64,000 nt of DNA, taken from NCBI GenBank assembly GCA_026392775.1, contig JAPLBK010000038.1:18606-82605 (forward strand). Reading direction: 5' to 3'. The DNA is from Actinomycetota bacterium. Lineage in GTDB: Bacteria; Actinomycetota; Actinomycetes; Nanopelagicales; Nanopelagicaceae. A program made the translations under genes and the position numbers. Positions within the stretch are counted from its first letter, which is position 1. Each line of letters starts with the position of its first letter. The notes under the pieces are model-generated. The model was not told the DNA's origin. It did not search any database and saw only the letters and a program-made list of their open reading frames with translations. This document shows positions 8,882 through 17,767 of this stretch, one piece after another.

Positions 8882-10350
8882 TGGGTTAGTAAACGGACTC
8901 CATAGCCAGTTCCACCTTTAGGATTTTCGCCAGCATCACTATCACTACGACCTGTTCCAGCAATATCTAAATGAACCCAACGGCGATTACCTGCGAAGTG
9001 TTCAAGGAAAAGAGCTGCAGTAATTGAGCCTGCAGAATATTTCACTTTTCTGGCTATATGGTTGAAATCTGCAATATCACTTTCAAGGGCATCCTTATAA
9101 TCATCAATTAAAGGCATGTGCCAAACTCGATCACCAGATTCGTGACCTGCAGTTTCAAAATCGCGTGCGAGTAGCTCATCGCGTGTATACATACCGGCAT
9201 ATTGCTTGCCAAGTCCAAGTGTTATTGAACCAGTTAAAGTTGCAATATCTACTAAATAATCTGGGTCTAAATTCTTATCAGCATATGCCAAGCCATCAGC
9301 TAGAACTAAGCGACCTTCTGCATCTGTATCAATTACTTCAACTGTAGTTCCACCGTAGTGTGTAATGACATCACTGGGGCGCTGGGCTGTGCCTGAAAAC
9401 GCATTCTCTGCACACATCATCAGAGCTGTTACTCGAATATTTGGTTGTAATTCTTCTAGCGCAGTCAGAGTTGCCAGAATTGCTGCAGCCCCTGCCATGT
9501 CACTTTTCATTGGAATCATCAAGTCATATGGACGCTTAAGATTAATTCCACCAGTGTCATATGTGATTCCTTTACCCACTAAAACAACATGTGGAAGGGC
9601 ATTAATTGCATTTTTCTTCTTTGCAGGTGCGTACCCCACTTCAATAAAGCGCGGTCCAGGTTTTGGAGAAGAGTTACCAACTGCGCGCAATCCACCAAAA
9701 TCTTTAAGCTCTCTTCCTGCAAGTACTTTTACTGTGAGCCTGGTTCCTTTGGCGAATTCCTGTGCTTTAGTAGCCATCCACGCAGGATTTTTAATATTAG
9801 AAGGCGTATGCACCAAATCACGAGCGCGCGTAATTGCTTTCGAAATAGTGATAGCAACATTTATTACCTCTTTTTCATTTGTAGCAACTATGAAAGTTGG
9901 CTTGCCTGCAGGTTCTCCAGTTTTTAGATTCCAGAGGTAGGCACCTAAAGTCAAGGCAATTGCATGAGCCTTAACATCTTTATTACTAATTGCACATGCT
10001 GAATACACTGTGGTGTTCTTTCCGCGAACTTTTCTGGCAATCGCTGTTGCTGCCACACGAAATGAAGCAGTTGATGAATCACCAATTCCAACTAAAAAGA
10101 TTCGATCTGTTTTAGCATCCTCGGCACTTACTGGTACTTCAAACAACTCTCCCGCTTTACCTGATGGCGAAAAAAATGAAAGTTCATCAACAAGGTTTAT
10201 TTGAAAGAATTTCTCAACATCTCTAATTAAAGTTTCTGGACCAATAAATGAAAAGACACCCTCTGAATCTTTAGCAAAAGCGAGCGCAATTGAGTCAGCG
10301 TCTATCGCTAATGAGAGTTGAGGCTTGGCAGCTTTGAGTGTCCAGAACAT
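8860..10350 (-). CDS. pepA: leucyl aminopeptidase (M17)
   Basis: 496 aa, full length. The C-terminal catalytic half has KGITYDTGGINLK, the metal-ligand segment MKSDMAGAAA and the signature DTDAEGRL, so both metal sites and the catalytic Lys/Arg are present. It removes N-terminal residues from peptides during turnover. The ATG at 10350 has no ribosome binding site but has a -10 box 7 nt upstream. Confidence 0.95.
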   Translation of the reverse strand: MFWTLKAAKPQLSLAIDADSIALAFAKDSEGVFSFIGPETLIRDVEKFFQINLVDELSFFSPSGKAGELFEVPVSAEDAKTDRIFLVGIGDSSTASFRVAATAIARKVRGKNTTVYSACAISNKDVKAHAIALTLGAYLWNLKTGEPAGKPTFIVATNEKEVINVAITISKAITRARDLVHTPSNIKNPAWMATKAQEFAKGTRLTVKVLAGRELKDFGGLRAVGNSSPKPGPRFIEVGYAPAKKKNAINALPHVVLVGKGITYDTGGINLKRPYDLMIPMKSDMAGAAAILATLTALEELQPNIRVTALMMCAENAFSGTAQRPSDVITHYGGTTVEVIDTDAEGRLVLADGLAYADKNLDPDYLVDIATLTGSITLGLGKQYAGMYTRDELLARDFETAGHESGDRVWHMPLIDDYKDALESDIADFNHIARKVKYSAGSITAALFLEHFAGNRRWVHLDIAGTGRSDSDAGENPKGGTGYGVRLLTQWIMNLK

Positions 10351-10363
10351 GCGTTGAAGGCTA
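10351..10363 (-). promoter_or_regulatory. -10 box of leaderless pepA
   Basis: On the minus strand TAGCCT (10363-10358) stands exactly 7 nt before the pepA ATG, in the 28-bp gap after the DUF3117 stop. The geometry is that of a leaderless transcript. Confidence 0.5.
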
Positions 10364-10378
10364 TCGCCTGTTAGTGAT

Positions 10379-10558
10379 TTACTTCTTAACTAATGCAACC
10401 GCGGCATGAAGTGCGGCGCTGAGATTATTAGCTTCTTCAGAGTTGAGTTCAACAACTAGACGTCCGCCACCTTCTAGTGGAATTCGCATCACGAGAGAGC
10501 GAGCCTCCTTGGTGACCTCCATTGGACCATCTCCGGTACGAGGTTTCATGGCTGCCAT
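10379..10558 (-). CDS. DUF3117 protein (59 aa)
   Basis: A 59-aa protein starting MAAMKPRTGDGPMEVTKE and continuing with VMRIPLEGGGRLVVELN, the conserved core of the actinobacterial DUF3117 family (Rv1211-like). A clear ribosome binding site, AAGGAG, lies 7 nt before the ATG. The function is unknown; the family is small, highly conserved and nearly confined to Actinobacteria. It is one of the few genes here with a strong Shine-Dalgarno sequence, which suggests high or leadered expression. Confidence 0.9.
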   Translation of the reverse strand: MAAMKPRTGDGPMEVTKEARSLVMRIPLEGGGRLVVELNSEEANNLSAALHAAVALVKK

Positions 10559-10644
10559 GTGGGGACTCCTTCAAAGATGGACGGGGAAAGTTCAAGAGGA
10601 GAAGTATCTCGTATTTAGAGCACAAGCGCGAAATCAATAAGGGT
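10559..10644 (-). promoter_or_regulatory. leader of the DUF3117 gene
   Basis: The 86 bp upstream of the DUF3117 start contain the Shine-Dalgarno AAGGAG and, further up on the minus strand, TTGATT and a TAC-rich stretch (TACGAG, GATACT) that could be -35 and -10 elements about 18 bp apart. The assignment is weak. No terminator is visible for the upstream sigma-like gene. Confidence 0.3.
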
Positions 10645-10836
10645 TTATAAGCCGAGAACCGCGCTCAATCTCGCTTTTCCCCTCGAAATTACGGCATCAA
10701 CTGCGCGCTCTGGCACTTTGAGCATTAGGGCAATCTCTCCTGGTGACATTTGGCGCATGTAGTGCAAGGTCAAGATGATCCGCTCTTCTTCGGGCAGCGA
10801 GGCCAGCACCTGGGCCAATGTTGGGGACTCGCTCAT
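10645..10836 (-). CDS. stand-alone sigma-70 region 4-like DNA-binding protein
   Basis: 63 aa, made almost wholly of a sigma region 4 helix-turn-helix: a LASLPEEERIIL helix, then MSPGEIALMLKVPERAVDAV. Region 2, needed for core binding and -10 melting, is absent. It could be a relic of an ECF sigma factor or a small regulator binding the beta flap. It lies among genes that in mycobacteria include sigE, which makes a relic plausible but unproven. A TAGCCT box lies 7 nt before the ATG, and no frameshift or extension into region 2 is seen upstream. Confidence 0.7.
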   Translation of the reverse strand: MSESPTLAQVLASLPEEERIILTLHYMRQMSPGEIALMLKVPERAVDAVISRGKARLSAVLGL

Positions 10837-10849
10837 GGTTCTAAGGCTA
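10837..10849 (-). promoter_or_regulatory. -10 box of the sigma region 4-like gene
   Basis: TAGCCT on the minus strand (10849-10844), 7 nt before the ATG; no Shine-Dalgarno sequence, so leaderless. Confidence 0.45.
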
Positions 10850-10883
10850 CTGGCTTTTAACGCCTAGGCAGGTGAAGATGCTC

Positions 10884-11309
10884 TTAGCGGAATGTTCGTG
10901 CAAAGCGGGATAAAGAGATTCGCACACCAATATAGAGCGCAGGAAGCATCGCCAAAAAGAGTAAGCGAGGGGCGATGACTTCTTCAGACCAATCAAAGAT
11001 CGTTGTCTGTGAAGTGAGTTCACGTAAATGAAATCGACCTGTGCCTTTGATTATTTTGCCTGTATGGAGCACATCGCACGTGTGTGGTGGTTGCCATAAA
11101 GTAACTGTCATTGAATCTAGAACTCCTAGCGGACCTATTCCAGTAAATGCATTTATGGAAGTTCCAACACCTTCGGTTATTTCTGATGTCACCCAGACTT
11201 TAGTCTGAAGCATCCATTCACCTTGTTTTTCCCATTGCGCTAGCGAATCCCAAACTTTTTGAATGGGTGCATCAATCTTCAAAGAGATCGCTATGTGATT
11301 ACTAGACAT
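10884..11309 (-). CDS. SRPBCC/START-like small-molecule-binding protein
   Basis: 141 aa with the polyketide cyclase/START-like pattern: an N-terminal strand (IAISLKIDAPIQKVWDSL), the kinked helix, and a later beta sheet with DVLHTGKIIKGTGRFHL. It probably binds a hydrophobic ligand. The C-terminal segment is hydrophobic and might touch the membrane. Its ATG directly follows the stop of LOG (TAA then ATG), so the two form an operon. The ligand is unknown. Confidence 0.72.
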   Translation of the reverse strand: MSSNHIAISLKIDAPIQKVWDSLAQWEKQGEWMLQTKVWVTSEITEGVGTSINAFTGIGPLGVLDSMTVTLWQPPHTCDVLHTGKIIKGTGRFHLRELTSQTTIFDWSEEVIAPRLLFLAMLPALYIGVRISLSRFARTFR

Positions 11310-11840
11310 TTAGGAGCACGCCTTAAGAGCTTGTGAAACATCTGTTGTCCAAGAAATTAAATCACGCATACCTGGTTTAATAAAGTTCTCAACTTCTAAG
11401 TGCTCAACTAATTCATGTAGTGGGTTATAAACTCCAAATGGATCCAGGATTACAACTGGTTTATTGTGAAACTTTAAATAACGTCCTACCCAAATCTCAA
11501 AAAATTCTTCAAGAGTCCCAGCACCACCCGGCAAAGTAATGAATGCATCCGCGATTTCTGTAATCATTGCTTTACGCTCGCCCATCGTTTCAACGATATG
11601 TAATTCATCATTATCGTGATCAGCAAATTCAATATCAACAAGGGCTTGTGGAATAACACCGATAGTTCGTCCACCACCCTGACGAGCTCCCCTAGAAACT
11701 GCGCCCATCATTGAGATATGACCGCCCCCGGTTACTAATTCCCATGAGTTAGCTGCAATAGCGGTGCCAAGATCAAAGGCCAGGTCGACATACTTTGGGT
11801 CAATCGTTGGCGATGATGAACAAAAGACTGCGATGCGCAT
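11310..11840 (-). CDS. LOG family protein (cytokinin riboside 5'-monophosphate phosphoribohydrolase type)
   Basis: 176 aa. The nucleotide-binding motif PGGAGT (104-109) and the GERK segment (87-90) are those of the LOG family, once mis-called lysine decarboxylase. It would split ribose 5-phosphate from N6-modified AMP or related nucleotides. I place the start at the ATG at 11840, which gives the family N-terminus MRIAVFCSSS and sits 7 nt after a TATCCT box; a longer reading to 11951 would cross the divergent dapD start and has unlike sequence. Confidence 0.85.
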   Translation of the reverse strand: MRIAVFCSSSPTIDPKYVDLAFDLGTAIAANSWELVTGGGHISMMGAVSRGARQGGGRTIGVIPQALVDIEFADHDNDELHIVETMGERKAMITEIADAFITLPGGAGTLEEFFEIWVGRYLKFHNKPVVILDPFGVYNPLHELVEHLEVENFIKPGMRDLISWTTDVSQALKACS

Positions 11841-11870
11841 ACGGGTAAGGATAGGGGTTAGGCTTAGGAC
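11841..11870. promoter_or_regulatory. divergent leaderless promoters of LOG and dapD
   Basis: The 30-bp gap contains TAGGCT on the plus strand (11859-11864, 6 nt before the dapD ATG) and TATCCT on the minus strand (11853-11848, 7 nt before the LOG ATG). The boxes are back to back and do not overlap. Confidence 0.5.
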
Positions 11871-12788
11871 ATGACGACCATCGCATCTGGCCACGGCATT
11901 GCAACGATGGCTGCCGGGAAAACTCTCGATGTCTGGTTTCCGTCGCCGCAACTTGGTGCACTTGCAGCAACTGTTCCCAGTGAACTAGCGGCATTAGTTG
12001 GAAGCGATGATGCCCGTGGAGTAACACGTGAATTAGTTAAAGTTGAAATTGATATAACAGTGGCGCCAGCTGATGCCAAAGATGCTTATTTACGTTTGCA
12101 CTTGCTTTCATATCGCTTAGTTAAGCCTCACGGAGTTGTACTTGATGGCATCTTTGGCTTACTCAACAATGTTGTTTGGACAAACTTTGGACCTTGTGCC
12201 GTTGAGGGCTTTGAATCAACTCGAGCGCGCCTGAAAGCTGCGCACGGTCACGTCACTGTTCTTTCTGTCGATAAATTCCCACGTATGGTTGATTACGTAA
12301 TACCAAGTGGAGTACGTATTGCAGATGCAGATCGCGTAAGACTGGGCGCATATTTAGCTTCTGGCACAACAGTCATGCACGAAGGATTTGTTAACTTCAA
12401 TGCCGGAACACTTGGAACCTCGATGGTTGAAGGCCGCATCTCAGCTGGAGTTGTTGTTGGTGATGGCTCAGATATTGGTGGTGGCGCATCCATTATGGGA
12501 ACGCTCAGTGGCGGTGGAAAAGAAGTTATTTCAATCGGTGAAAAATCACTTCTAGGCGCAAACTCTGGTTGTGGAATTTCACTTGGCGATAACTGTGTGA
12601 TTGAAGCTGGAACTTATGTGACAGCTGCCTCAAAAGTTCGTTTACCTGATGGAGAAATTGTGAAGGCCGCAGCACTCTCTGGTGGCAACAATTTATTGTT
12701 TCGTCGTAACTCTCTTGATGGTGCACTTGAAGCAATTAACCGAACTGGCACTTGGGGCGGACTTAATTCAATTCTGCACGCTAACTAA
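11871..12788 (+). CDS. dapD: 2,3,4,5-tetrahydropyridine-2,6-dicarboxylate N-succinyltransferase
   Basis: 305 aa, close to the actinobacterial DapD length (about 317). The C-terminal half has the hexapeptide left-handed beta-helix pattern (GMIVGDGSDIGGGASIMG-like repeats, e.g. VVVGDGSDIGGGASIMGTL). It makes N-succinyl-2-amino-6-oxopimelate in lysine and diaminopimelate synthesis. It is leaderless by position of TAGGCT. The 3' end overlaps the convergent SpoIID-like gene by 21 bp. Confidence 0.93.
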   Translation: MTTIASGHGIATMAAGKTLDVWFPSPQLGALAATVPSELAALVGSDDARGVTRELVKVEIDITVAPADAKDAYLRLHLLSYRLVKPHGVVLDGIFGLLNNVVWTNFGPCAVEGFESTRARLKAAHGHVTVLSVDKFPRMVDYVIPSGVRIADADRVRLGAYLASGTTVMHEGFVNFNAGTLGTSMVEGRISAGVVVGDGSDIGGGASIMGTLSGGGKEVISIGEKSLLGANSGCGISLGDNCVIEAGTYVTAASKVRLPDGEIVKAAALSGGNNLLFRRNSLDGALEAINRTGTWGGLNSILHAN

Positions 12789-14003
12789 GCTAAACCAGGC
12801 TGAAGGTATTTTAGTTCTACTTCTAAAAGTCTCACCACGCAGCGCTACCTGCACGCCAGTGCTAGATGTTGCTTGAATCGAAGCAACGGTGCCACTCTCA
12901 TTTACTCCTAGGATTTCTAAACTCACTACATCAGGTAAAAGAAAAGCTGCAGCAATTATGCTTTGTGGAACTTCTCGATTCCAGGTAACAAATCGTGGGT
13001 TGAGTATTAAATCTAATGAGCCCGGATCATCAACAATCTGCGTGTAATCCCTACTACTTCCCCAGGCATTGATGGCCAGCTCTGTCTTTCCCCCTGATGA
13101 AGAGAAGAAATAAGCCGTAATTGGTAATCCCAATTGTGTGATTGTTAAGCCTGCAGTTCGCAAAATAATTTCTTTCCAAATTACTCCGTGTTTCTTTTCA
13201 ATTTCTTTTGCATACCCTAGGAAAGTTTGATCAGAAATCGAGCCATATAAATCACAGTCACACACCGTCCTATAAATACCTGCTTTACTCAAGGCATAGG
13301 TGCGAGAAGCAATTGCTTGAGCTTCTAGCGCGGCATTCGGCCAAAAAGATGGCATCTCGCTAATACCCCAAAGATATTCATCAGCTAAGCGCACCGTATT
13401 AGTCATTTCAATCCGATATCCTGATGGGCTCTTGACCGCCTTTACTTGAATCTGTCCATATCTATATTTCTGAGTCAAGGCTGAGTGATTAACTGAAACA
13501 ACTGTATCGGGGCCCTCTAAATAGCGAGTACCTGCCCAACGAATTGTGAAAACTTTGCTTCGAGGCAGTACCTGCGTGGTTTTTCCAAGAGTTATTCGTG
13601 GACTGACTGTAGAGCCAATAATTGAGAAAGATATCGAGTCAGCCATTGAAAATACAGGAATAACGCTCTCACTCCCCATATCACCTTGGATGATCTGAAG
13701 CTGGGATCCTTTTACAGTGCTTGAAATCTTTGCACTAGAGAGTAGGTGACCGATGTTAACTCGCAGAATTCTGGAATCATCTTTTTGCTCAATCTCAACA
13801 TCTTTATAGAAATACTTTATGATCTGTTCGAAACTTTGTCCGGCTAGTGCCATAGAGCGCGCACCCATCTGACTTAACCCAACCCCATGTCCATATCCCG
13901 AACCTTGAAAGGAAAAGGTTGTAGGAATATCTGTTGCGTGAGCTATCGGAATTAAAGATGAAAACACAAAAAGTAAGGCAAGAAAAGCTTTAGATATCCT
14001 CAT
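12768..14003 (-). CDS. secreted SpoIID/LytB domain protein
   Basis: 411 aa. An N-terminal signal peptide ending near ALA-type residues (RISKAFLALLFVFSSLIPIAHA) is followed by a GYGHGVGLSQMGARSMA motif at about residues 36-52. The SpoIID core is in the middle (EMPSFWPNAALEAQAIASRTYAL, with Glu and the EAQAIASRTYA helix). SpoIID proteins are peptidoglycan lytic transglycosylases in sporulators; in this non-spore-forming lineage a cell-wall remodelling role is inferred. It is the last gene of the Wzm/Wzt operon, overlapping the ATPase gene by 14 bp. Confidence 0.82.
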   Translation of the reverse strand: MRISKAFLALLFVFSSLIPIAHATDIPTTFSFQGSGYGHGVGLSQMGARSMALAGQSFEQIIKYFYKDVEIEQKDDSRILRVNIGHLLSSAKISSTVKGSQLQIIQGDMGSESVIPVFSMADSISFSIIGSTVSPRITLGKTTQVLPRSKVFTIRWAGTRYLEGPDTVVSVNHSALTQKYRYGQIQVKAVKSPSGYRIEMTNTVRLADEYLWGISEMPSFWPNAALEAQAIASRTYALSKAGIYRTVCDCDLYGSISDQTFLGYAKEIEKKHGVIWKEIILRTAGLTITQLGLPITAYFFSSSGGKTELAINAWGSSRDYTQIVDDPGSLDLILNPRFVTWNREVPQSIIAAAFLLPDVVSLEILGVNESGTVASIQATSSTGVQVALRGETFRSRTKIPSAWFSLVSVQN

Positions 14004-14763
14004 CGATGGCCGCGCTCTTTCCTACCTGCAAAAACTCGCGATATGCATTTATTACAACCTTTGGTTCCCCGCGTTGAACAAGCTTTCCTTTATGGAGCCA
14101 AGCAACGTCATTACAGACATCTTCTAAAGTCGCCATCGCATGGCTAACCAGAATTAATGCACGATCATCACTTCGTAGTTCTTTAATGCGGTTGAGTGAT
14201 TTCTCTTTAAACTTTGCATCACCAGTACTCAACGCCTCATCAACAATTAAAATATCTGGGCGAACAGTTGCCGCAACAGAGAAAGCTAGGCGGGCATACA
14301 TACCTGATGAATACGTGCGCATCGGCGCATCAATTGCCTCTCCTAGTTCAGAAAAGTCAGCGATTTCTTCGAAGTGGCTATCAATTTCATCACGTGACAT
14401 ACCTGCAGCTAATCCACCTAAATAGACATTGTCACGGCCTGACATGGATGGATTAAAGCCAACTCCAAGTGCCAGCAAAGTACTGACGCTTCCATAGACT
14501 TCAATTCGCCCCTGTGAGGGTGGCAAAATTCCTGCAATAACGCGCATCAACGAGGATTTTCCGGCGCCATTTGATCCAATAATTCCTAATACCTGGCCAT
14601 ACGTGACATCAAGATTAACTTCATCCAGCGCGCGGATAACGCGAGTTTGTTTTCCTCCACGTCCCAATGACTTAACACGTGCTTTTAAAGTTGGTCTGCG
14701 ATCAATTGCAGTGGTGTATGTAAGACCAAGACCGCGAACTGATACGGCAATTTCATTGGTCAT
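13990..14763 (-). CDS. polysaccharide/teichoic-acid-type ABC exporter ATPase (Wzt/TagH-like)
   Basis: 257 aa. Walker A GSNGAGKSS (63-71), signature YSSGM and Walker B ILIVDEAL identify a functional ABC ATPase; the long insertion before the ALDEVNL strand is typical of polysaccharide exporters. With the permease just upstream it would export lipid-linked glycan. The ATG at 14763 gives the family N-terminus; an in-frame start at 14823 would overlap the permease gene by 53 bp. Confidence 0.9.
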   Translation of the reverse strand: MTNEIAVSVRGLGLTYTTAIDRRPTLKARVKSLGRGGKQTRVIRALDEVNLDVTYGQVLGIIGSNGAGKSSLMRVIAGILPPSQGRIEVYGSVSTLLALGVGFNPSMSGRDNVYLGGLAAGMSRDEIDSHFEEIADFSELGEAIDAPMRTYSSGMYARLAFSVAATVRPDILIVDEALSTGDAKFKEKSLNRIKELRSDDRALILVSHAMATLEDVCNDVAWLHKGKLVQRGEPKVVINAYREFLQVGKSAAIDEDI

Positions 14764-14770
14764 ATGTGGG

Positions 14771-15586
14771 CTAAAGACGGACGGCAAATTCACGCTCCCT
14801 TGATAAGAAGAAGTATGTCCCAATCAAGAAAATACCAACTGCCCAACCAAGTCCAATGAGCATGTGAGAAGCAAGAGGTGCCTGTCCATGTACTAATGCA
14901 CGCGACCAACTATCTAAAATTGGAAACAGCGGATTAAAGAGTTCAAGGGTTCTTAATTGTGGTTTCAAATCTGAAGCTTCATACAAAATTGGTGACAAGT
15001 ACAAAAGAGTGCGCGTCATATAAGGCAAGAAACTAGCAATATCGCGGAAATACACATTGATACAGGAAATAGTCACTGCAAGACCTAGCGCCAACAACAT
15101 TGTTATTAGAAGCACTGGAATAGCCCATAACATCTGCCAAGAAAAGGGCAGGCCTATAACTGTTCTGATTACCAGAAAAACTGCCAGTGTTGGCAGGAAT
15201 TTAAAGATTGCTATAACAACTGCTGAGACTGGCAACATAATGCGAGGAAAGGCTGTATTTAAAATTAAGCGCTGACCGGCAGTAATTGATTTAACACCAC
15301 CTGTAAGTGAGTTAGCTACTAGGTAGAAAAGGAAAAGCGTTGCAGTCAGGTGTGCATATCGAGTGCTATTAGATGATCCACTAATGATTACAATCAACAA
15401 GAAATAAACTGCTGATAACAACAACGGATTCAGTACTAGCCATAACTGACCAAATGCTGAGTCAAAATGCTGTTCGCGAAGTTCAGAGCGCGAGTATTCA
15501 GATATAAACGTCCTGCGCGACCAGAGAGATTTCCAATATCGCCTCAGTGGTGGCAGGCCAGCACGAAAAGGCTCATAGACCTGCAT
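14771..15586 (-). CDS. polysaccharide ABC exporter permease (Wzm/TagG-like)
   Basis: 271 aa with six hydrophobic segments, ABC2 type. The FGQLWLVLNPLLLSAVYFLL segment near residue 50 is characteristic of O-antigen and teichoic acid exporters. It forms the exporter with the ATPase 7 bp downstream. The start at 15586 follows the glycosyltransferase stop by 8 bp; a longer reading to 15658 runs into the glycosyltransferase gene. Confidence 0.88.
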   Translation of the reverse strand: MQVYEPFRAGLPPLRRYWKSLWSRRTFISEYSRSELREQHFDSAFGQLWLVLNPLLLSAVYFLLIVIISGSSNSTRYAHLTATLFLFYLVANSLTGGVKSITAGQRLILNTAFPRIMLPVSAVVIAIFKFLPTLAVFLVIRTVIGLPFSWQMLWAIPVLLITMLLALGLAVTISCINVYFRDIASFLPYMTRTLLYLSPILYEASDLKPQLRTLELFNPLFPILDSWSRALVHGQAPLASHMLIGLGWAVGIFLIGTYFFLSREREFAVRL

Positions 15587-15594
15587 TGGAGTGC

Positions 15595-16605
15595 TCACGG
15601 TCGTAAGGTTACCGCAGGCGCTAACGACTTTGGCGAAGTTAGAAAGCCAATACCCCATGTCATATGCATTGTCAGCAAAATAAGTGGCAGTGAGACAAAC
15701 TCACCGAGTGATTTACCAATTCTTGCCGATGCAATAAGAATAAATAAAGCATAAGTCAGTGCTGGTAAGAAGAGAATAGGTGAAACTAACGCACCGAGGA
15801 TCAATGATGAAACAACGCCAATTACTGTAAATGGAGGGGCAAGATACCTGAAATTAACTGTGCCTTCATGTCTGCGAGAAACAACTCGACGCCAACGTCC
15901 ATATTCAAAATACTGTTTCGCAAGTGCTACAACAGTTGAGCGTGGGCGGTAAGTAACAACTAATCGAGGATCAAAATAAATGGTTCCCCCAGCTGCACGC
16001 AATCGAAAGTTTAACTCCCAATCCTGTGCACGTGTAAATCTCTCATCAAATCCCCCAACAGCCAGTAAAGCTTTTTTTCTAAATGCTCCTAGATAAACCG
16101 TATCTACCGATGCGGCCCCACCACCTGTGTGAAAACGAGAGGCTCCAACACCTAATGGGCTGCGCATTGCTCCTGCCACACTCCTCTCAAAAACTGTATG
16201 GCCTTGTGCGGCCATAATGCCGCCAACATTGACAGCGCCAGTATCTTTTAAGATTTCAAAAGCTAGGGATAGATAATCATGTGGAATTCTAGAGTGACCA
16301 TCTACACGCACAATGATTGAGTATCTACTTGCAGCAACTGCCAGATTGAGACCTGCAGCAGTGCGCCCTGTAGGATTTGAAACAACCACAACACGCGAAT
16401 CCGCTTTAGCTAATGAGTCAGCAATTACTTCAGTTCCATCATGGGATGGTCCAACAGCTAAAATAATTTCAATCTCACCTGCAAAACTCTGATCAAGAAC
16501 AGCCTTCACAGCCTCTTCTAAATATTTAGATTCGTTGAGAACCGGCAGGATGACTGAGATTTTGGGCTCCGGTGAGCCATATAACTCATTTGCTGATGTC
16601 GTCAT
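15595..16605 (-). CDS. family 2 glycosyltransferase, ExoA-like
   Basis: 336 aa. GT-A fold with the N-terminal VILPVLNESKYLEEAV, a DGHSR metal-binding region (in place of DxD) and the RAQDWELNFRLRAAGG acceptor segment. Two to three hydrophobic segments follow (about 255-325), so it is membrane bound. It resembles succinoglycan-type glycosyltransferases and probably adds a sugar to the lipid-linked glycan exported by the adjacent ABC exporter. Its upstream gap to the divergent LCP gene has TACGGT 9 nt before the ATG, slightly off the leaderless spacing seen elsewhere. Confidence 0.87.
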   Translation of the reverse strand: MTTSANELYGSPEPKISVILPVLNESKYLEEAVKAVLDQSFAGEIEIILAVGPSHDGTEVIADSLAKADSRVVVVSNPTGRTAAGLNLAVAASRYSIIVRVDGHSRIPHDYLSLAFEILKDTGAVNVGGIMAAQGHTVFERSVAGAMRSPLGVGASRFHTGGGAASVDTVYLGAFRKKALLAVGGFDERFTRAQDWELNFRLRAAGGTIYFDPRLVVTYRPRSTVVALAKQYFEYGRWRRVVSRRHEGTVNFRYLAPPFTVIGVVSSLILGALVSPILFLPALTYALFILIASARIGKSLGEFVSLPLILLTMHMTWGIGFLTSPKSLAPAVTLRP

Positions 16606-16629
16606 AACCCCTACACCGTATCGTCCAAG

Positions 16630-16641
16630 TACTCTTACACG
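16630..16641 (+). promoter_or_regulatory. -10 box of leaderless LCP gene
   Basis: TACTCT (16630-16635) with 6 nt to the GTG start; no Shine-Dalgarno sequence. Confidence 0.45.
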
Positions 16642-17757
16642 GTGAGAGCGACGCGACCAATACGCATTATTACCTCACTATCCCTAGCCGTTGTCGCCAT
16701 CTCCGCGTTTTCTTGGTTGGGTTTGGGCCAAGTCAGCGGAGCAATTAATCGCATCGATGTATTTGGCTCACTAGATAATCGCCCAGATAAGCCCAGTTCT
16801 GCACTTAATTATTTATTAGTGGGTTCAGATACACGTGAAGGCTTAACTAAAGAACAATCAAAGTTATTGCGCGTAGGAACCACTAAGGCAGCAGCAGGTG
16901 CTCGATCAGACACCATGCTTCTGATCCACATTAGTAAGTCTCGTGACAAAGCAACAATCATTTCTATTCCCCGAGATTCCCTTGTGACCATTCCTGAGCA
17001 TCCTTCTTCCCTCAATAAAGAAAAAATTGTTCCTGCAGCAAAAGGAAAAATTAACTCAGCTTTTGCTTGGGGTGGTGCCTCACTATTAATTCAAACTATT
17101 GAAGAAGAAACCAACATAAAAATTGATCACTATGTTGAAATTGGTTTTGCCGGTTTTGCTGGAATGGTAGATGCTTTGGGTGGAATTGATGTTTGCACAA
17201 AGCGCGATATTGATGATCCAAACAGTCACTTGGTTTTGAAAGCTGGTGTCCATACTCTTGATGGAATTGAATCGCTCAAGTACGTTCGTACCCGTGACTT
17301 TGATGGAATGGGCGATCTTGGGCGTATGCAGCGTCAACAGCAATTCATGAGCGCCGTCCTAAGAAAAGTGACAAGTACTGGAGTTCTTCTCAATCCAATT
17401 AAGTTAGTCAATTTTTTCAATGCAACTATTGCAACAGTTCGGACAGATTCTCAGCTCAATCGAAATGACTTGATTGTTCTGGCTAAACAACTCAAGAATC
17501 TCTCCCCAAGTAAAGTGCGCACTTTGACCATTCCTTTAGGTGATGCAAATGCGCGCGTACCAGGTCTTGGATCTGTTGTAATCTGGGATTCTGCCTTAGC
17601 ACCTGATCTATTTAACCGCTTACGTGAAGATTTACCCTTAGTTGATGAGGTAACCCCTTCACCATCAGCATCATCCAGCGCGTCAGCATCACCAACTGTG
17701 ATTGATAAATTTAAGACTCGTACCGCCGATGAAAATCCCTGCGGAGCACTGAAGTAA
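16642..17757 (+). CDS. LytR-CpsA-Psr (LCP) family cell-wall glycopolymer ligase
   Basis: 371 aa. A single N-terminal membrane anchor (about 8-30) precedes the LCP domain: LLVGSDTREG, then RSDTMLLIHI, IPRDSLV, and the KYVRTRDFDGMGDLGRMQRQQQF block, which carry the Arg and Asp residues that bind polyprenyl pyrophosphate. It would attach glycopolymers to peptidoglycan outside the membrane. The tail is Ser/Ala/Pro rich (about 335-355). The start is GTG. It is divergent from the glycosyltransferase and upstream of ugd, fitting a surface polysaccharide cluster. Confidence 0.92.
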   Translation: MRATRPIRIITSLSLAVVAISAFSWLGLGQVSGAINRIDVFGSLDNRPDKPSSALNYLLVGSDTREGLTKEQSKLLRVGTTKAAAGARSDTMLLIHISKSRDKATIISIPRDSLVTIPEHPSSLNKEKIVPAAKGKINSAFAWGGASLLIQTIEEETNIKIDHYVEIGFAGFAGMVDALGGIDVCTKRDIDDPNSHLVLKAGVHTLDGIESLKYVRTRDFDGMGDLGRMQRQQQFMSAVLRKVTSTGVLLNPIKLVNFFNATIATVRTDSQLNRNDLIVLAKQLKNLSPSKVRTLTIPLGDANARVPGLGSVVIWDSALAPDLFNRLREDLPLVDEVTPSPSASSSASASPTVIDKFKTRTADENPCGALK

Positions 17758-17767
17758 ACTCACGCCC

